From: Litomosoides sigmodontis
Lineage: Eukaryota; Nematoda; Chromadorea; Rhabditida; Onchocercidae
DNA length: 64,000 bases
Direction: 5' to 3'
Assembly (NCBI GenBank): GCA_963070105.1
Contig: OY718807.1
Coordinates: 620,001 to 684,000 of the forward strand
A program made the translations under genes and the position numbers. The notes below the pieces were generated by a model. It searched no databases. It saw nothing but the letters and a program-made list of their open reading frames with translations, and had not been told where the DNA came from. The stretch's first letter is position 1. Each line of letters begins with the position of its first letter. Shown here piece by piece: positions 45,814 to 61,455 of this stretch.

Positions 45814-48297
45814 CAGAAAGAGGCAGTTATGTTTTCAGATAAACGATCTTCAAGAAAAACAGCAGCAAAGACTGATAAGATATCGACCGCTAAGTACGGC
45901 AAATTCATATGCCTCTTCACTTGGTAAGTCACATTATTCGCCTTTTTTGAGTCGTTTCAAAATTAAATGCGAACGTTTTTAAAAAGGTAAAGAATGATTG
46001 ATTTGCTGATTATACATCGTTGCAGCAAATAGTAATTGCATTGTTGAAAACAAAATGAAAAATGGCTTGAAATTCTTAAATGACCTAGTTCATTAAAAAA
46101 AGTGAAGAAACACATTGAGCAGTCAATGTACAAGTGATACTTTCTTCCAAATAATATTAGCATCATTTTATTGCTACTTAAATTACTCAGTTCTTGTAAG
46201 CATTAATCACATAGTACTATGAATTTGACAGCAAGTGGAAAGCTGAAAAATAAAAGGTAAAAAATCTTTAAGATGAATTTTAAATGAAATGTAAATTTTA
46301 TTATAACCAAATTGTTATTTACAATTAACTGGTTTCCTTTTTTTCATGTCCCACTATTTAATTAATTTAATTATGGCTAGAATTCCTATTGCTCATAGTA
46401 AAGAGGTGTGCAACCTAAATTTAGCCTCGTCGGGTATGACCGATATCAGATGGCGTAACTCACGTGCCTCACCATGTTCGTCACTGTCAACTAGCTGTCA
46501 GCATATTAATGAATCATCTAATACGGTTTGCATATTCTTATATCCCAAAAATATCTACAGCGGAAAATTCTCTAAAGAGTGAAATTATAGCTTAGTTAAA
46601 GTAAAAGTAAGTTATCAATGTTTGTACAATCCTGCAATCCCAAAAAATATGAGCTTGAAGTGGTTCAAAATGGCTGAAATTTGAATGAAAATTTAAGTTT
46701 TAGTGGAAGTATGGTGGATATTTGGAGGAAGAAAAAGCAATAATTAGTCGTGGCCTGGAAAATGCGAAGCGATTAACTGCTTGGTACTGTGAACGGCTGA
46801 AGAGCGTGCAAAAGCGAAACAGCCTGCTTGATCGAGGACTGGTGCCCGTCGTGAGTGATCTGGCATTTCATTTCTTAAATTTCATCCTTTTCAACAAAAA
46901 ATACTCCACTCAAAGTTAATATTTTGTTCAGAAGTGTTGTTGTTGAAAGTTGAGAACAATTTTTTTTGGGAGAAATCAGCTTATTTATTCATAGCTAAAA
47001 TGAAAACAAACATTTACTTTCCATCTCAAAGATTTACTGACATCGCTCACTTTCCATCTTTCGAATAAATGTAACTCCTTGTCTTCAGCTGATTTGTTAA
47101 TTCGCTTTTGATTTTACGAGTACACAAATGAGGGAAGCCGATTTTAGGTACTTGTAAAATGGCTACTTCCGACAGTGCCCTTTTCCTTCTCATTGATTAT
47201 CGTTTTTTGCTGGTTAGTTAAGCTTATCATTAATTGAAGGACGGAGCTGTACATGAAGAAAAGCTGAATTATCTCCGCGCGCATATTGCTGAACTGAACA
47301 GGCGAATAACGTCGCTGATGGAAAGCAGCGATCACTCTTTTCCAACACACTCTAATTTACAGGTTCTGGGACATTCGATCTCTCCAAATAATAACGAAGT
47401 GCAATACCCATTAAATTAAGCGCGAAGTTTAAAACCAACCAAATTAAACCCAAACTTCTAACAATTGCGATTTTGTGATGGCGCAATATCAGACTACTTT
47501 GCGCAGAAAAATTATATGCATAAATTTGAGTTTAAGCACGAAAAGTTCATGAAACTGTAAAGTTAAAAAGCTGTCCCTTCCAAACTATTCGTTTTACACT
47601 TTCGGTTATACTGAAGGAAATTTTTGATAGTAAGATAACACTTTTTAGTTTAGCATGTTATACAATTTTCAAAGTATGTAATTAATTAGTGTTTTAGGTA
47701 AAGACGCAAATGCCGCAACCGAGTGATGATCATAGTCAGTACTACCGACAACAGAATATCAAGCTATGTCAGGTTCTGTCTCGTTATTTCTCCAAATTAG
47801 CATTTATCATTTCCTTTTCCATCTTCTATTTTTCCACTTTATGAATGAGTGGGCTAACTAACTGACCATTACAGGAATTGGCTGATAAAAACCTTTTAAT
47901 TGAACGACTTCTGCATGAGAAGGCTGAGGAGAACAAAGAACGTAGTAGTGCATTTCGAAAAGTCGAACAAAAAAGGTCACAAAATAATTGTAAAATTACA
48001 ATAATAATATTTGCTAACAAGGATAATTGTCTATCTTTAAACAGTAGAATTTTAAAATATGGAAATAAAGCAGTTATGCCATGTTTGTACGATTTTCAAC
48101 CTCTATTTTTTTTGCTGTTTAATTCAAATTACAATGCTAGCGATATATGTGCTCCAGGCTCCTTTACCTGTTTATAAAACTTGAGATGAATGTGCATGTA
48201 TTTCAGGTTGACAACAACAACAGCAACAAATGCTGAAAGGAAGAATCATTACGCCCAACCACATTCATGGATACCGTCGGAAGGGACATTGATGTGA
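45814..48297 (+). CDS. SAPCD2-like Suppressor APC domain protein (5' end incomplete)
   Basis: Probable homologue of vertebrate SAPCD2, a cortical protein linked to APC and spindle orientation. The function is inferred from that family. Seven exons join in phase: 45814-45923, 46425-46525, 46704-46850, 47240-47362, 47698-47772, 47875-47975, 48207-48297, giving about 249 codons before TGA. Seen: EEEKAIISRGLENAKRLTAWY followed by RLKSVQKR, aligning with the SAPCD2 block of the form QEQEVLLQGLE...WYQQQLQRVQERQ, and a C-terminal coiled coil RQQNIKLCQELADKN, aligning with SAPCD2 KEQNRLLTQEVTEK. The first exon starts with one spare base, so at least one upstream exon is missing. Weak candidates lie at 39256, 39481 and 43135. 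Exon 4 uses a GAAG acceptor. The alternative is an unrelated coiled-coil protein. Confidence 0.7.
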
Positions 48298-48330
48298 ATG
48301 TTGTAATGAATGAAATGTTTAACAAAATTG

Positions 48331-48336
48331 AATAAA
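48331..48336 (+). terminator. Poly(A) signal of the SAPCD-like gene
   Basis: AATAAA lies 34 nt after the stop codon at 48297, a normal place for a short nematode 3' UTR. Confidence 0.6.
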
Positions 48337-48849
48337 ATGAAAAATTTTAAAGTTCACAATTCTCTTCTAAATTTCACTCGCACATTTGGACATCCAAACA
48401 ATATGCAAATATGTTAATATATTTGCTGAAGATAGCACATGTGACGACTGACTGTGACATCAACGACCATAAAATACGATGTGCTGCCCTCTCCAAAAAT
48501 TTTTTACTTTAAAAAATCGGAAGAGATGAGAGAACTAAAACCAAGTGTTGCATGACGAATGGTAGCTCTTTATGAGCTATTAATCATCCATCTTGATAAT
48601 TAGTTTACAAAATCTCCCGTTCTAGTGATTGGCATCACAGATTTTCTTTTTAAATTAAAACATTGAAATTGATTGTTCTGCCCCACCTGTAGCATAAGTA
48701 GATTTAACTCTCATTTCCAACTGCGATATTAGTAGTTCGTCAAGCAGTTGCGGTGTTCGCAGTTTCCTGCAAAACTGCAAGCGCACAGGAAGCCTGCCAA
48801 TTTAACAAGGCAAAACGTAACCGGATCGTGATCCACAGAACACATATAC

Positions 48850-48906
<57 letters not shown>

Positions 48907-49570
48907 GAGGTTTCAGAGGAATTACTGCCTTCTTTGAGCTAAAGAGGATTAGAAGTGAAGGCATAGCGATGCGTATTTCATTCAACTGCTTTATTTTGTT
49001 AACATTTCTAAAATATACAAACAACCGCCTAAAAAAGAAATCACAAATGAAAACTAGAAAGTATACAAACATATGAAGTGCATTAATGATGAACAAAATA
49101 CAACTGAATAAAACAAGAGAAATGAACACAAACCAGTTGCAATTTGATATTTCAGTCATTAATAAATTTGCATTTAAAATCATCTTTTACGCGCCCTGTA
49201 ATCAGATGGTACGTGATTCTAAGCTATGTTTAGCATCCATTAAGCATAACAAGAAATTCTTAAAAGTGCACATATAGAATGAATAGCATATTCTTGAAGT
49301 GCCAAATATAGACATCGAATTATTTGCAAAAATAATCGATAATAATGCGAATCATTTGCAAAAGTAACCCATAATAATTTTCATGGAGAACTTCCTTGTC
49401 AATAACGACACGACTTGTCACAAATTATTAATTCTAACAAAATTTATGAGAGAACAAACTCTCAATATCTCTACAATATAAAAGTCAGCACTGAGAACAA
49501 AAAATCCTCGCTTTTTTTGCTTGAAAAGAAGATGGATAACAAAATGTCACAAACAAATTTGCGCAAAAGA
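48337..49570. other. Convergent intergenic region, SAPCD-like/letm-1
   Basis: Apart from a TA tract it holds only AT-rich sequence. It should contain the letm-1 3' UTR, which reads leftward. No gene is seen. Confidence 0.55.
48841..48903 (+). repeat. (TA)n microsatellite
   Basis: ACATATACATATACA leads into about 24 TA units, producing a false Ile-Tyr frame on both strands. Confidence 0.9.
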
Positions 49571-54407
<4,837 letters not shown>

Positions 54408-54427
54408 TGTTGTCAATTGTTTAATAT

Positions 54428-54430
54428 CTA
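54428..54430 (-). promoter_or_regulatory. Likely trans-splice acceptor of letm-1
   Basis: TTTATTTTAG on the minus strand, 20 nt before the letm-1 start codon. A cis 5' UTR intron is the alternative. Confidence 0.4.
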
Positions 54431-55525
54431 AAATAAACCATTAGTAATATCTTCGCTAATAGAAAATAATGTCAAACACAGTCATCCAGTATTATAAGAG
54501 CAAAAGTTCATTCAAAGGTACCAAACATCACTTACCTAAACACTATACTAAGAATGTCAGGTAACGGATAGATTAATATGGTTGCTTGTAACTGATGTAA
54601 TACGTATTACTATCTCTGATGTACGACATTACATGTATGGACATTACGTGCAAGTTAATGTTTTCAAATTATGTTCTGAAAACAACAACAGTACAAGACA
54701 GTACGCGTGTCTAACGTGCTTCCACGCTTCCTATACAATCGTCACAGACAAACCCAATATCGATTACCATTTCTGACATGTTGTGTTTTACTTTATTAAC
54801 ATGAAATGAAGTCTCAATTCATTGTTTTCGATCTTTACGACAAAGTCATTCAATATTTGTTTGCCTTCACCGCTCCTATTCATGGAAACAGTCTTCCCTC
54901 GTTGTTTCATGAGGTTATTTCAGGAAGTTTTCCCAGACAGAACTGTTCCCTCACTTAAAGTTCACGGGCATCACTCGCATGCTTCAATGCAGCTTCCTGC
55001 TTTGGTGTCATGCTATCTGATCATGGTTGCGGCTGAAAGGATAAACGTGGACCGACCCACTTTTCTGCCTACCGCCCCCGACAGTAAATTATAGTATTCC
55101 CAGTGTTTGCCAGAGAACGGAAGGAGATGATGTGAATCGAGAGAGCAAATGGCTTGACATACAATTCCTAGGGAGGCGGATAAACTGGTTCAACATCAGT
55201 CGTTAAACTTACTGTAAGGAAGTGAGTACATTACTAAGTACTGAATGAATGATAGTCAATATTAGGAAGAGTTAGGAGAAAAAGTAAAAATTCGGCAATA
55301 AACTTGAGGTTTCAGAATAGTTCAGTGAAAAAAGACTTATCAAATACTACAGGCACAGCGCTAGCATGGAAGTGCAGCGAGAGGGAAGAGAAACGGTGGG
55401 ATGAAAAATTTCACGTGAAACCGAAAAAAGAACGCGGTGTTTGACGTGGTAGGGCTTGTGGTGGCCATGAGAGGAGCAAGAAAGCCGCATCAATAGCACG
55501 TAGCTTTTGTCTGCTTCGGTATGCG
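54431..55525. promoter_or_regulatory. Divergent promoter interval letm-1/RINT1
   Basis: The 1.1 kb between two genes transcribed outward. No exon is supported, so both promoters must be here or very near. No individual element could be identified with confidence. Confidence 0.45.
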
Positions 55526-58500
55526 ATGGCAAACATTCTGCGGTTGGAGATGAGAGATGGGCTGAGTTGTGAAGCTATGATGAGGCAGGATGTAGGCGCA
55601 GAAGATCCGCAGGTTAATTCTTTTATTTCAAACTTTCTTATTCAGTTGGGTAATTGCAAGCTTTCGCAAGTTTCCATGAGCAAATTAGATAGCATAATTT
55701 ATAAGCATTGTTGCACGAACAAAATGTGCAGATGTTCGCTTTTGCACGTATTTTAGTGCATCCTTTCTCTTTTAGTACACGAAAAACTTCTCTACAGAAA
55801 GAAGAATGGCGAAAGAAAAGCTCTTTTTTATTGATCTTCGTGTTAAACATTTTCTGTAACGCTCAGCAAAGCTGCTGTGTTAACGCCATTTCATCAATTT
55901 CCTAACTAAATTTACACGAGTTTCGTTCTCCTTGCTTATGTTGTTTATTGTAGATTTTGGAATTAGCAGAAAGGCTTGCTAAATTACCTGCTACTAATGT
56001 CCATGAGTATTTTCGTGGTTTCCGCATTATTCAGGATGAGCTCGATGCGGAACAGTGTGAAATTGAGGTAAGCGTGATTTTCTTGCTTACTTTGTATCTT
56101 ATGTTGCGGTGATTTCGACCAATACATAGTAATGGCTAAGTGGAGGTCAGAAATATAAATGTATGGTGACTAAATGTTACTGCTAAGACATACATGATCA
56201 GAGTGATAGCAACTATGTGATAATGTTGTCTTCGATATTTGGAATGTTGATACAATAGAAGTTATTCTTTTGATACCGAACATACAACTAGATCATTCTT
56301 CGAGAAAAAGTCAGTACAGGTTTCCTCTCAAAATTATTAAGATTTATTTGGATTTTATTAGGGAAGTTCAGATTGAGAAACAGATGTCGTAAATTAGCTT
56401 TTTTCTGTTTCATTATGTTGCTTATTGACTCTCCTTATGTCGTTATATAACCTTGTAAGTTATCTAGTACAAGTAGCGTTTTCTACGATGTCTTAATTGT
56501 TGTCTACATTACCATTTCTATATGTGTAGTATGGAGAGTGCTTTTATTTCAACTAATGGGAGAAAGAGTATGGAAGGTTATGGTTATAGGAAAGAATGTG
56601 CTATATGCATGAGGATCTACCAATTCAACTTTCACGTCTGCGATCTTTTCGGGAGAAGTTAATCCACTTGAGAAAAAAGATTCAAATTGCTTTGAAGAAC
56701 TATCATGATAAGCAGGTGCAGTTATCGTCATTATTCAAGGAGGTTGGTTTGTGTTAATTCTAATTTGTTATGTTTAATACTTTTGATCATCATTATTCCA
56801 TAATCGAATAAGTAGTATAACTACTGTTGTATCCTTGAGATTGGATAGGGTATGTTTTTGCCCGCTATTATTTTAATTGAAACTGTCGGAGAAGGCAGCA
56901 TTTGAAAAAGCTTTTTTTTAGAATACACCAGATATTCATTGTCAATTGGAGCGGGTTGCACAGCATATTAAAGAGTTGAATTATCTTAGAGTCGCTCACA
57001 AGCTGACACTTGTAAGATCAGAAATCAAGAAAGCAATAAATGTTTCTAACTTTTCTGCTTTATATGACAATATCCAGAGTCTGAAGCAACACTGCAATGC
57101 GGATTCGCAGTTGGTTTGTTTATATCTTCTAAAATATAGCAACTCTTAAGCATTGTGTAGGAGTGGATCAAAAAGGATACTAGAATTTATGTTATGTTTA
57201 AATGTAACTGGTTCGGCTAAACAACAATTGAGAAAATTGAGGTTTAAAAGCATAACTCAAATTTTTATATGGAGATATTCAGGATGAAAATGAAACTAAG
57301 GATATTAATAAAATGAGGAAGCGAGTGCTCAGCGAAATAGAACATCTTGTTTCCGGTTCCCTTAGGGATTTGCTGAAGAAAATTCATTACCCACTTGAAG
57401 AAGCTATTGATTCCAAGACGCATCAAAAGTTAATTCAAGAAATCGCTACTTTGCTGAAGTGCCTCAGTATCCTGGATAACGGTAGTGTTATTTCACACTG
57501 CGATAGGTGCGACTTTCAAGAGTTTCATGTACTTCGAATGCACTTAACTTTAACAAATATAATAAATATAAAAAATATAATAAAAATTTTATGATTTGGA
57601 ATGAAGATTTTAAGAGAATACACATTTGAGTCGTATTTATATAGCAAGATTTTTTGATTTTATTCAAGATGGAAATTTTTGACGGAACTAGTCGCTCCAA
57701 TTGAGAGACGATTCCAGTACCACTTTTTCACGGAGCAAAAAACAAATGATCCATGTAAACCAGAATGGTTTTTTACACAGATACTCAATTGGATAATAGC
57801 GAATATCGACTTGATTAGTGCTATTTTACTGCATATATTCAAAGACAAGGTAAACTTTGATTTTTTTTTCTTGAATGCTAAAGAGTCATTTTGACATCTT
57901 GAAAAAATAGGAAATTGAAATAATATTTTCTGGTAGAATCATGGCTTACTTTTTTTTTGTTGATCTTAAAGTTTTTCTTTTTCAAGGCTGAGCAAAATGA
58001 AATGTTGAATGAATATGTGAATAAATTGATAAGTTTGGCACAGAAGAAAGTGCAAAATGTGCTTACTAACGTACAGGATGATCCTGAACTATTCTCTCAT
58101 CTTATTGATGAGTGTGTGGCCTTCGAAAAAGAATTGCAAGGTAAGGCATTGCTCCTTTCCATGATACGCAAGTATCAGTATTTATTCGGGTTGATATGCA
58201 GACGAAATAGTGTCATATTTAACTGGGTTTTTCCAGCTTGTAAGAGAATTGATTTTTCTCTTCAAATTCTATGTCCACAGTCTCTAGTATTGGCTAGTGA
58301 TTTTCAGATATCGCTGTTCCAACATGTTCGGGTAGTGTTTTGGCAGTTTTATGCAAAGATACTTATTTGCTTAAATGGTTACAGCTAGAACGTGAAAGCT
58401 GTATCGCTGGAGTAGAAAATGTACTTTGCGGCGAGGACTGCTGGAACAATCGATACCACACATTTGCAGATACTGACATGGTTGCGGTTGTATATCCGTT

Positions 58501-58747
58501 AAAGCCATTGGTAACCAGTAAAAATCTTGATATTTGAATGTTAAAGAGAAGAGAAGAGATTGTTTCAGCAACAAGTTCCGGAATGTACTGATCAATTTCT
58601 TTTGATGATCGAAGCAATTACAGAGCGTTATCGTTGGATAGAGAGCGTGGATGTGCAGTCGCAGTTCCTGAACGTTCAGGTAAAAGTGTTTGGACACTTG
58701 CTGAATAGTGAGGTAGGAAAAAGTTGAGCAAGGTTAGGAAATATTGG

Positions 58748-58809
<62 letters not shown>

Positions 58810-60439
58810 GATTCGACAGAGTATACAGTATACAGTAGTTATTGTGAAGTGTTAAGTAAGCATAATGTAGCGCTCAAAAATATACTGTTGTGCATTTGTA
58901 GATATTCATGTTGGATGATTTCCGATTGCGTCTCGTACATATCTCTCAACAGCTTGCTTCACCATGGCAGAAACCCTTTATTCAGATCTTGAACTCTGCA
59001 TGGTATGCATAGAATTAAGTACGAATTACCAGTTGTAAATGATAGAAACTAAGTTGATAGGTAGTTATTTCGATTGAGATATAAACACAGTCGCAGAAGT
59101 GTATGGTTGGCTCTGTCACTGTTTTCAGCAGAACTATAATGAAAGATTTAATTGATCGCAATGTAGGGTTTTAATTCTCGGGACATTCACTATTCTGGAC
59201 AACTGCGTAATTGTATTAAAATAGGTACATGGCTTTTGTGCTGGATGAGTGGAATGAAGTAGACATCTTCATACGCATTCAAGCATTAGGGAGGAGGGCC
59301 CATTTTCGAGGTGTTTTCGAAGATACAGCTAATATGTACAGACATTTATGGCGGCAAAGAGCCGAAGATCTTACATCGGCATTCTATCAACATATTTGTG
59401 TTTCGCTGAACCGTTATCGGCGCGAGCAGTGGTAATTTGTCTTTTATAATCGTATACGTAAAGGTCATAACTGGGAGAATTCATGAACAAGTTTCCTGTC
59501 TTAAGTTTATTGATACAGCTTCATTTTAATGAATAATAACACATAAAAATAAGGTCTTGGAGCATACATTATTGTACATTGTAGAGACACTTCTGTAAAA
59601 TAAAAGGCATAATCCCAGTAATAAAGGCTGGAAGTTTTTGCAATACTGCAGATGTAAATGCGATTTCTGCAAGCGTATGCAATTAAAAAATGTCTTTGTT
59701 CTTGCAAACTTTTAGAAAACAGATGAATGTTATAGGTATTCGTGGGAAGCAAGCAAACCGTTTGATCTGACCCCATCGTTTTGTCCATTTTTGCTAGAAG
59801 TGCGTCGACTACTGGGGCATGTTAATGACGCTGCATCTCCCCACTCCGTTAGCAAACTTTATGAAATGTTGAATGAGAAAGTAGCGGAAGTGTTGCTACA
59901 AATGGTCACAACCATATCGGTCAAGTTAGTATTCTGTTTGATTTTTTTTCGAAGTCATCAAATTATTGATTTTAGTGTTCAAAAGGTACATAAATTGAAT
60001 TTCTTCAAATCCTTAAAGATATTTCAGTGGATACGGAGCTGCCCAGATACTCTATGATATAACGAACAGTCTTATCCCTATACTTAACTCTTTGTACAGT
60101 CATCATAGCAACGCTGTTAATTTCGAAACTCTTGATGAACCGGTGAGCAACTTTATTCCATCGATGGAAATATCCGAAAACATTTTTTCTCATTCTTCAG
60201 AAGTTTTTAAATGCTTTCTTCAGAAGTTTTTGGATGTTATGTCATGTCTGAAAATACTGTCTCAGTCCACCGGTACAGCAATCCTCCTGTACGAAGAGCT
60301 CAAGCAAACAACGGATGATATGACGTCATCACTACTTGAACCATTCGATGCTGCAGCAGTCGAACGCGAACGAGCCTTGGAACTGCTAAAGCATCGTTCA
60401 GATTTGCAGTTGACAAGTGATGAAGTTGTGAAATTCTAG
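55526..60439 (+). CDS. rint-1: RINT1/Tip20-family vesicle tethering protein
   Basis: Member of the RINT1/TIP20 family, part of the NRZ/Dsl1 complex (with ZW10 and NAG) that tethers Golgi-derived vesicles at the ER. Fourteen exons: 55526-55612, 55954-56067, 56590-56742, 56922-57113, 57283-57506, 57669-57849, 57987-58140, 58308-58480, 58569-58679, 58902-59002, 59225-59431, 59736-59924, 60028-60142, 60224-60439. They join in phase to 738 aa (human RINT1 about 790). Seen: an N-terminal coiled coil; then the RINT1 core RRFQYHFF...KPEWFFTQILNWI, LFSHLIDECVAFEKEL, LKWLQLERES, VPECTDQFLLMIEAITERY, MLDDFRLRLVHI, and NGYGAAQILYDITNSL near the end. Start at 55526: an overlapping out-of-frame ATG lies 5 nt upstream. 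Exons 6 and 7 use CAAG acceptors. Exon 14 has a decoy acceptor 23 nt upstream. Confidence 0.92.
58749..58809 (+). repeat. (TA)n tract in rint-1 intron 9
   Basis: About 29 TA units between exons 9 and 10. Confidence 0.95.
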
Positions 60440-61455
60440 TTATTATATATGTAATTTTAAGTTATTTAACATGTTTTGTATCTTGGGAAGTGAAAAATTG
60501 CTAGATTTGTTAGAATTGGATTATGATATAAAAATAAGTTATGTTTAATAACCTCGACCTCATAGCAACGAGCATTTTTAATAGATTATTGCTATAGATG
60601 GAACTTGTGAAACCGTACATGTCTTTTTCTGCTTAATATCCTACTGTGCTTGACCTTGCTGAGAAATTCATCTGTGATCAGATAAAACCGTAACGAAGGA
60701 GGTAACTCTGATAAAAATTGACTGATTTGGAGAATAAACGATAAATCAAAAACTCATTATTTTGGAAAGTGGCTGCTTATGAAAACATCTCATTATTTTG
60801 GAAAGTATCTTTTTTTATTCCAAAATCACCAAGGAATTCTGGGATGGCGATTTCACTGATTATTCTCTTGCATGCTCTATGCAATGAGTCCGCACCTTTT
60901 TACTTCCCATAACGGTTAAGTAGAAAAGATGCATCACCCTATATGAAAAGATATTACAAATTAAAACTGTTATTTCCAACTTAACTGACAAATTTAGCAG
61001 TAAAGCAGAGAAGCGTGGATTAAAGTTGTATTCATGAAAAGTAATGGTCACTGCAACAAGCGCGAAATAGGGAATTAGAGAAGAACGAATTTCTTGCTTA
61101 TCCACCTCATTGCCTGCTGTCAAATTCCAAATATACAGAAATCAGAAATCATTATAGAGTTCTTGAAATGACACGATAAACAGGCATAAGCGTAATAAAA
61201 ACAATAAAAGAAGTGTGAAATAATGAGTTGAAAATACAGTTCAAGCAATAATATTGTGTTAATGTAATTAAAAAGATGAAGTAACAAGATTTTTGCATTT
61301 TGAAGAAAAGCATTTCATACATTTGAAAACTAGTAAGAAATTTCTTATTACGTTTTTATCTGGACTTTTTTTTTTGTAAATTTTCGACTTTTAAAAACAA
61401 AAGATATGGATACAACGAGAAATTTTTAAAAAACTTTTTGAATGCTCAAATAGAA
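60440..61455. other. Convergent intergenic region, rint-1/NCAPH2
   Basis: Holds the 3' UTRs of both convergent genes. A 17-nt stretch (CTCATTATTTTGGAAAG) occurs twice, near 60752 and 60790, as a short direct repeat. No gene is seen. Confidence 0.55.
60733..60738 (+). terminator. Possible poly(A) signal of rint-1
   Basis: AATAAA about 295 nt after the stop codon. It is the first canonical hexamer I see downstream. Confidence 0.4.

Noticed and set aside
48740..49183. 147-residue minus-strand frame with alternating Ile-Tyr
   Set aside because: The core is a TA microsatellite; flanks have no homology or splice sites.
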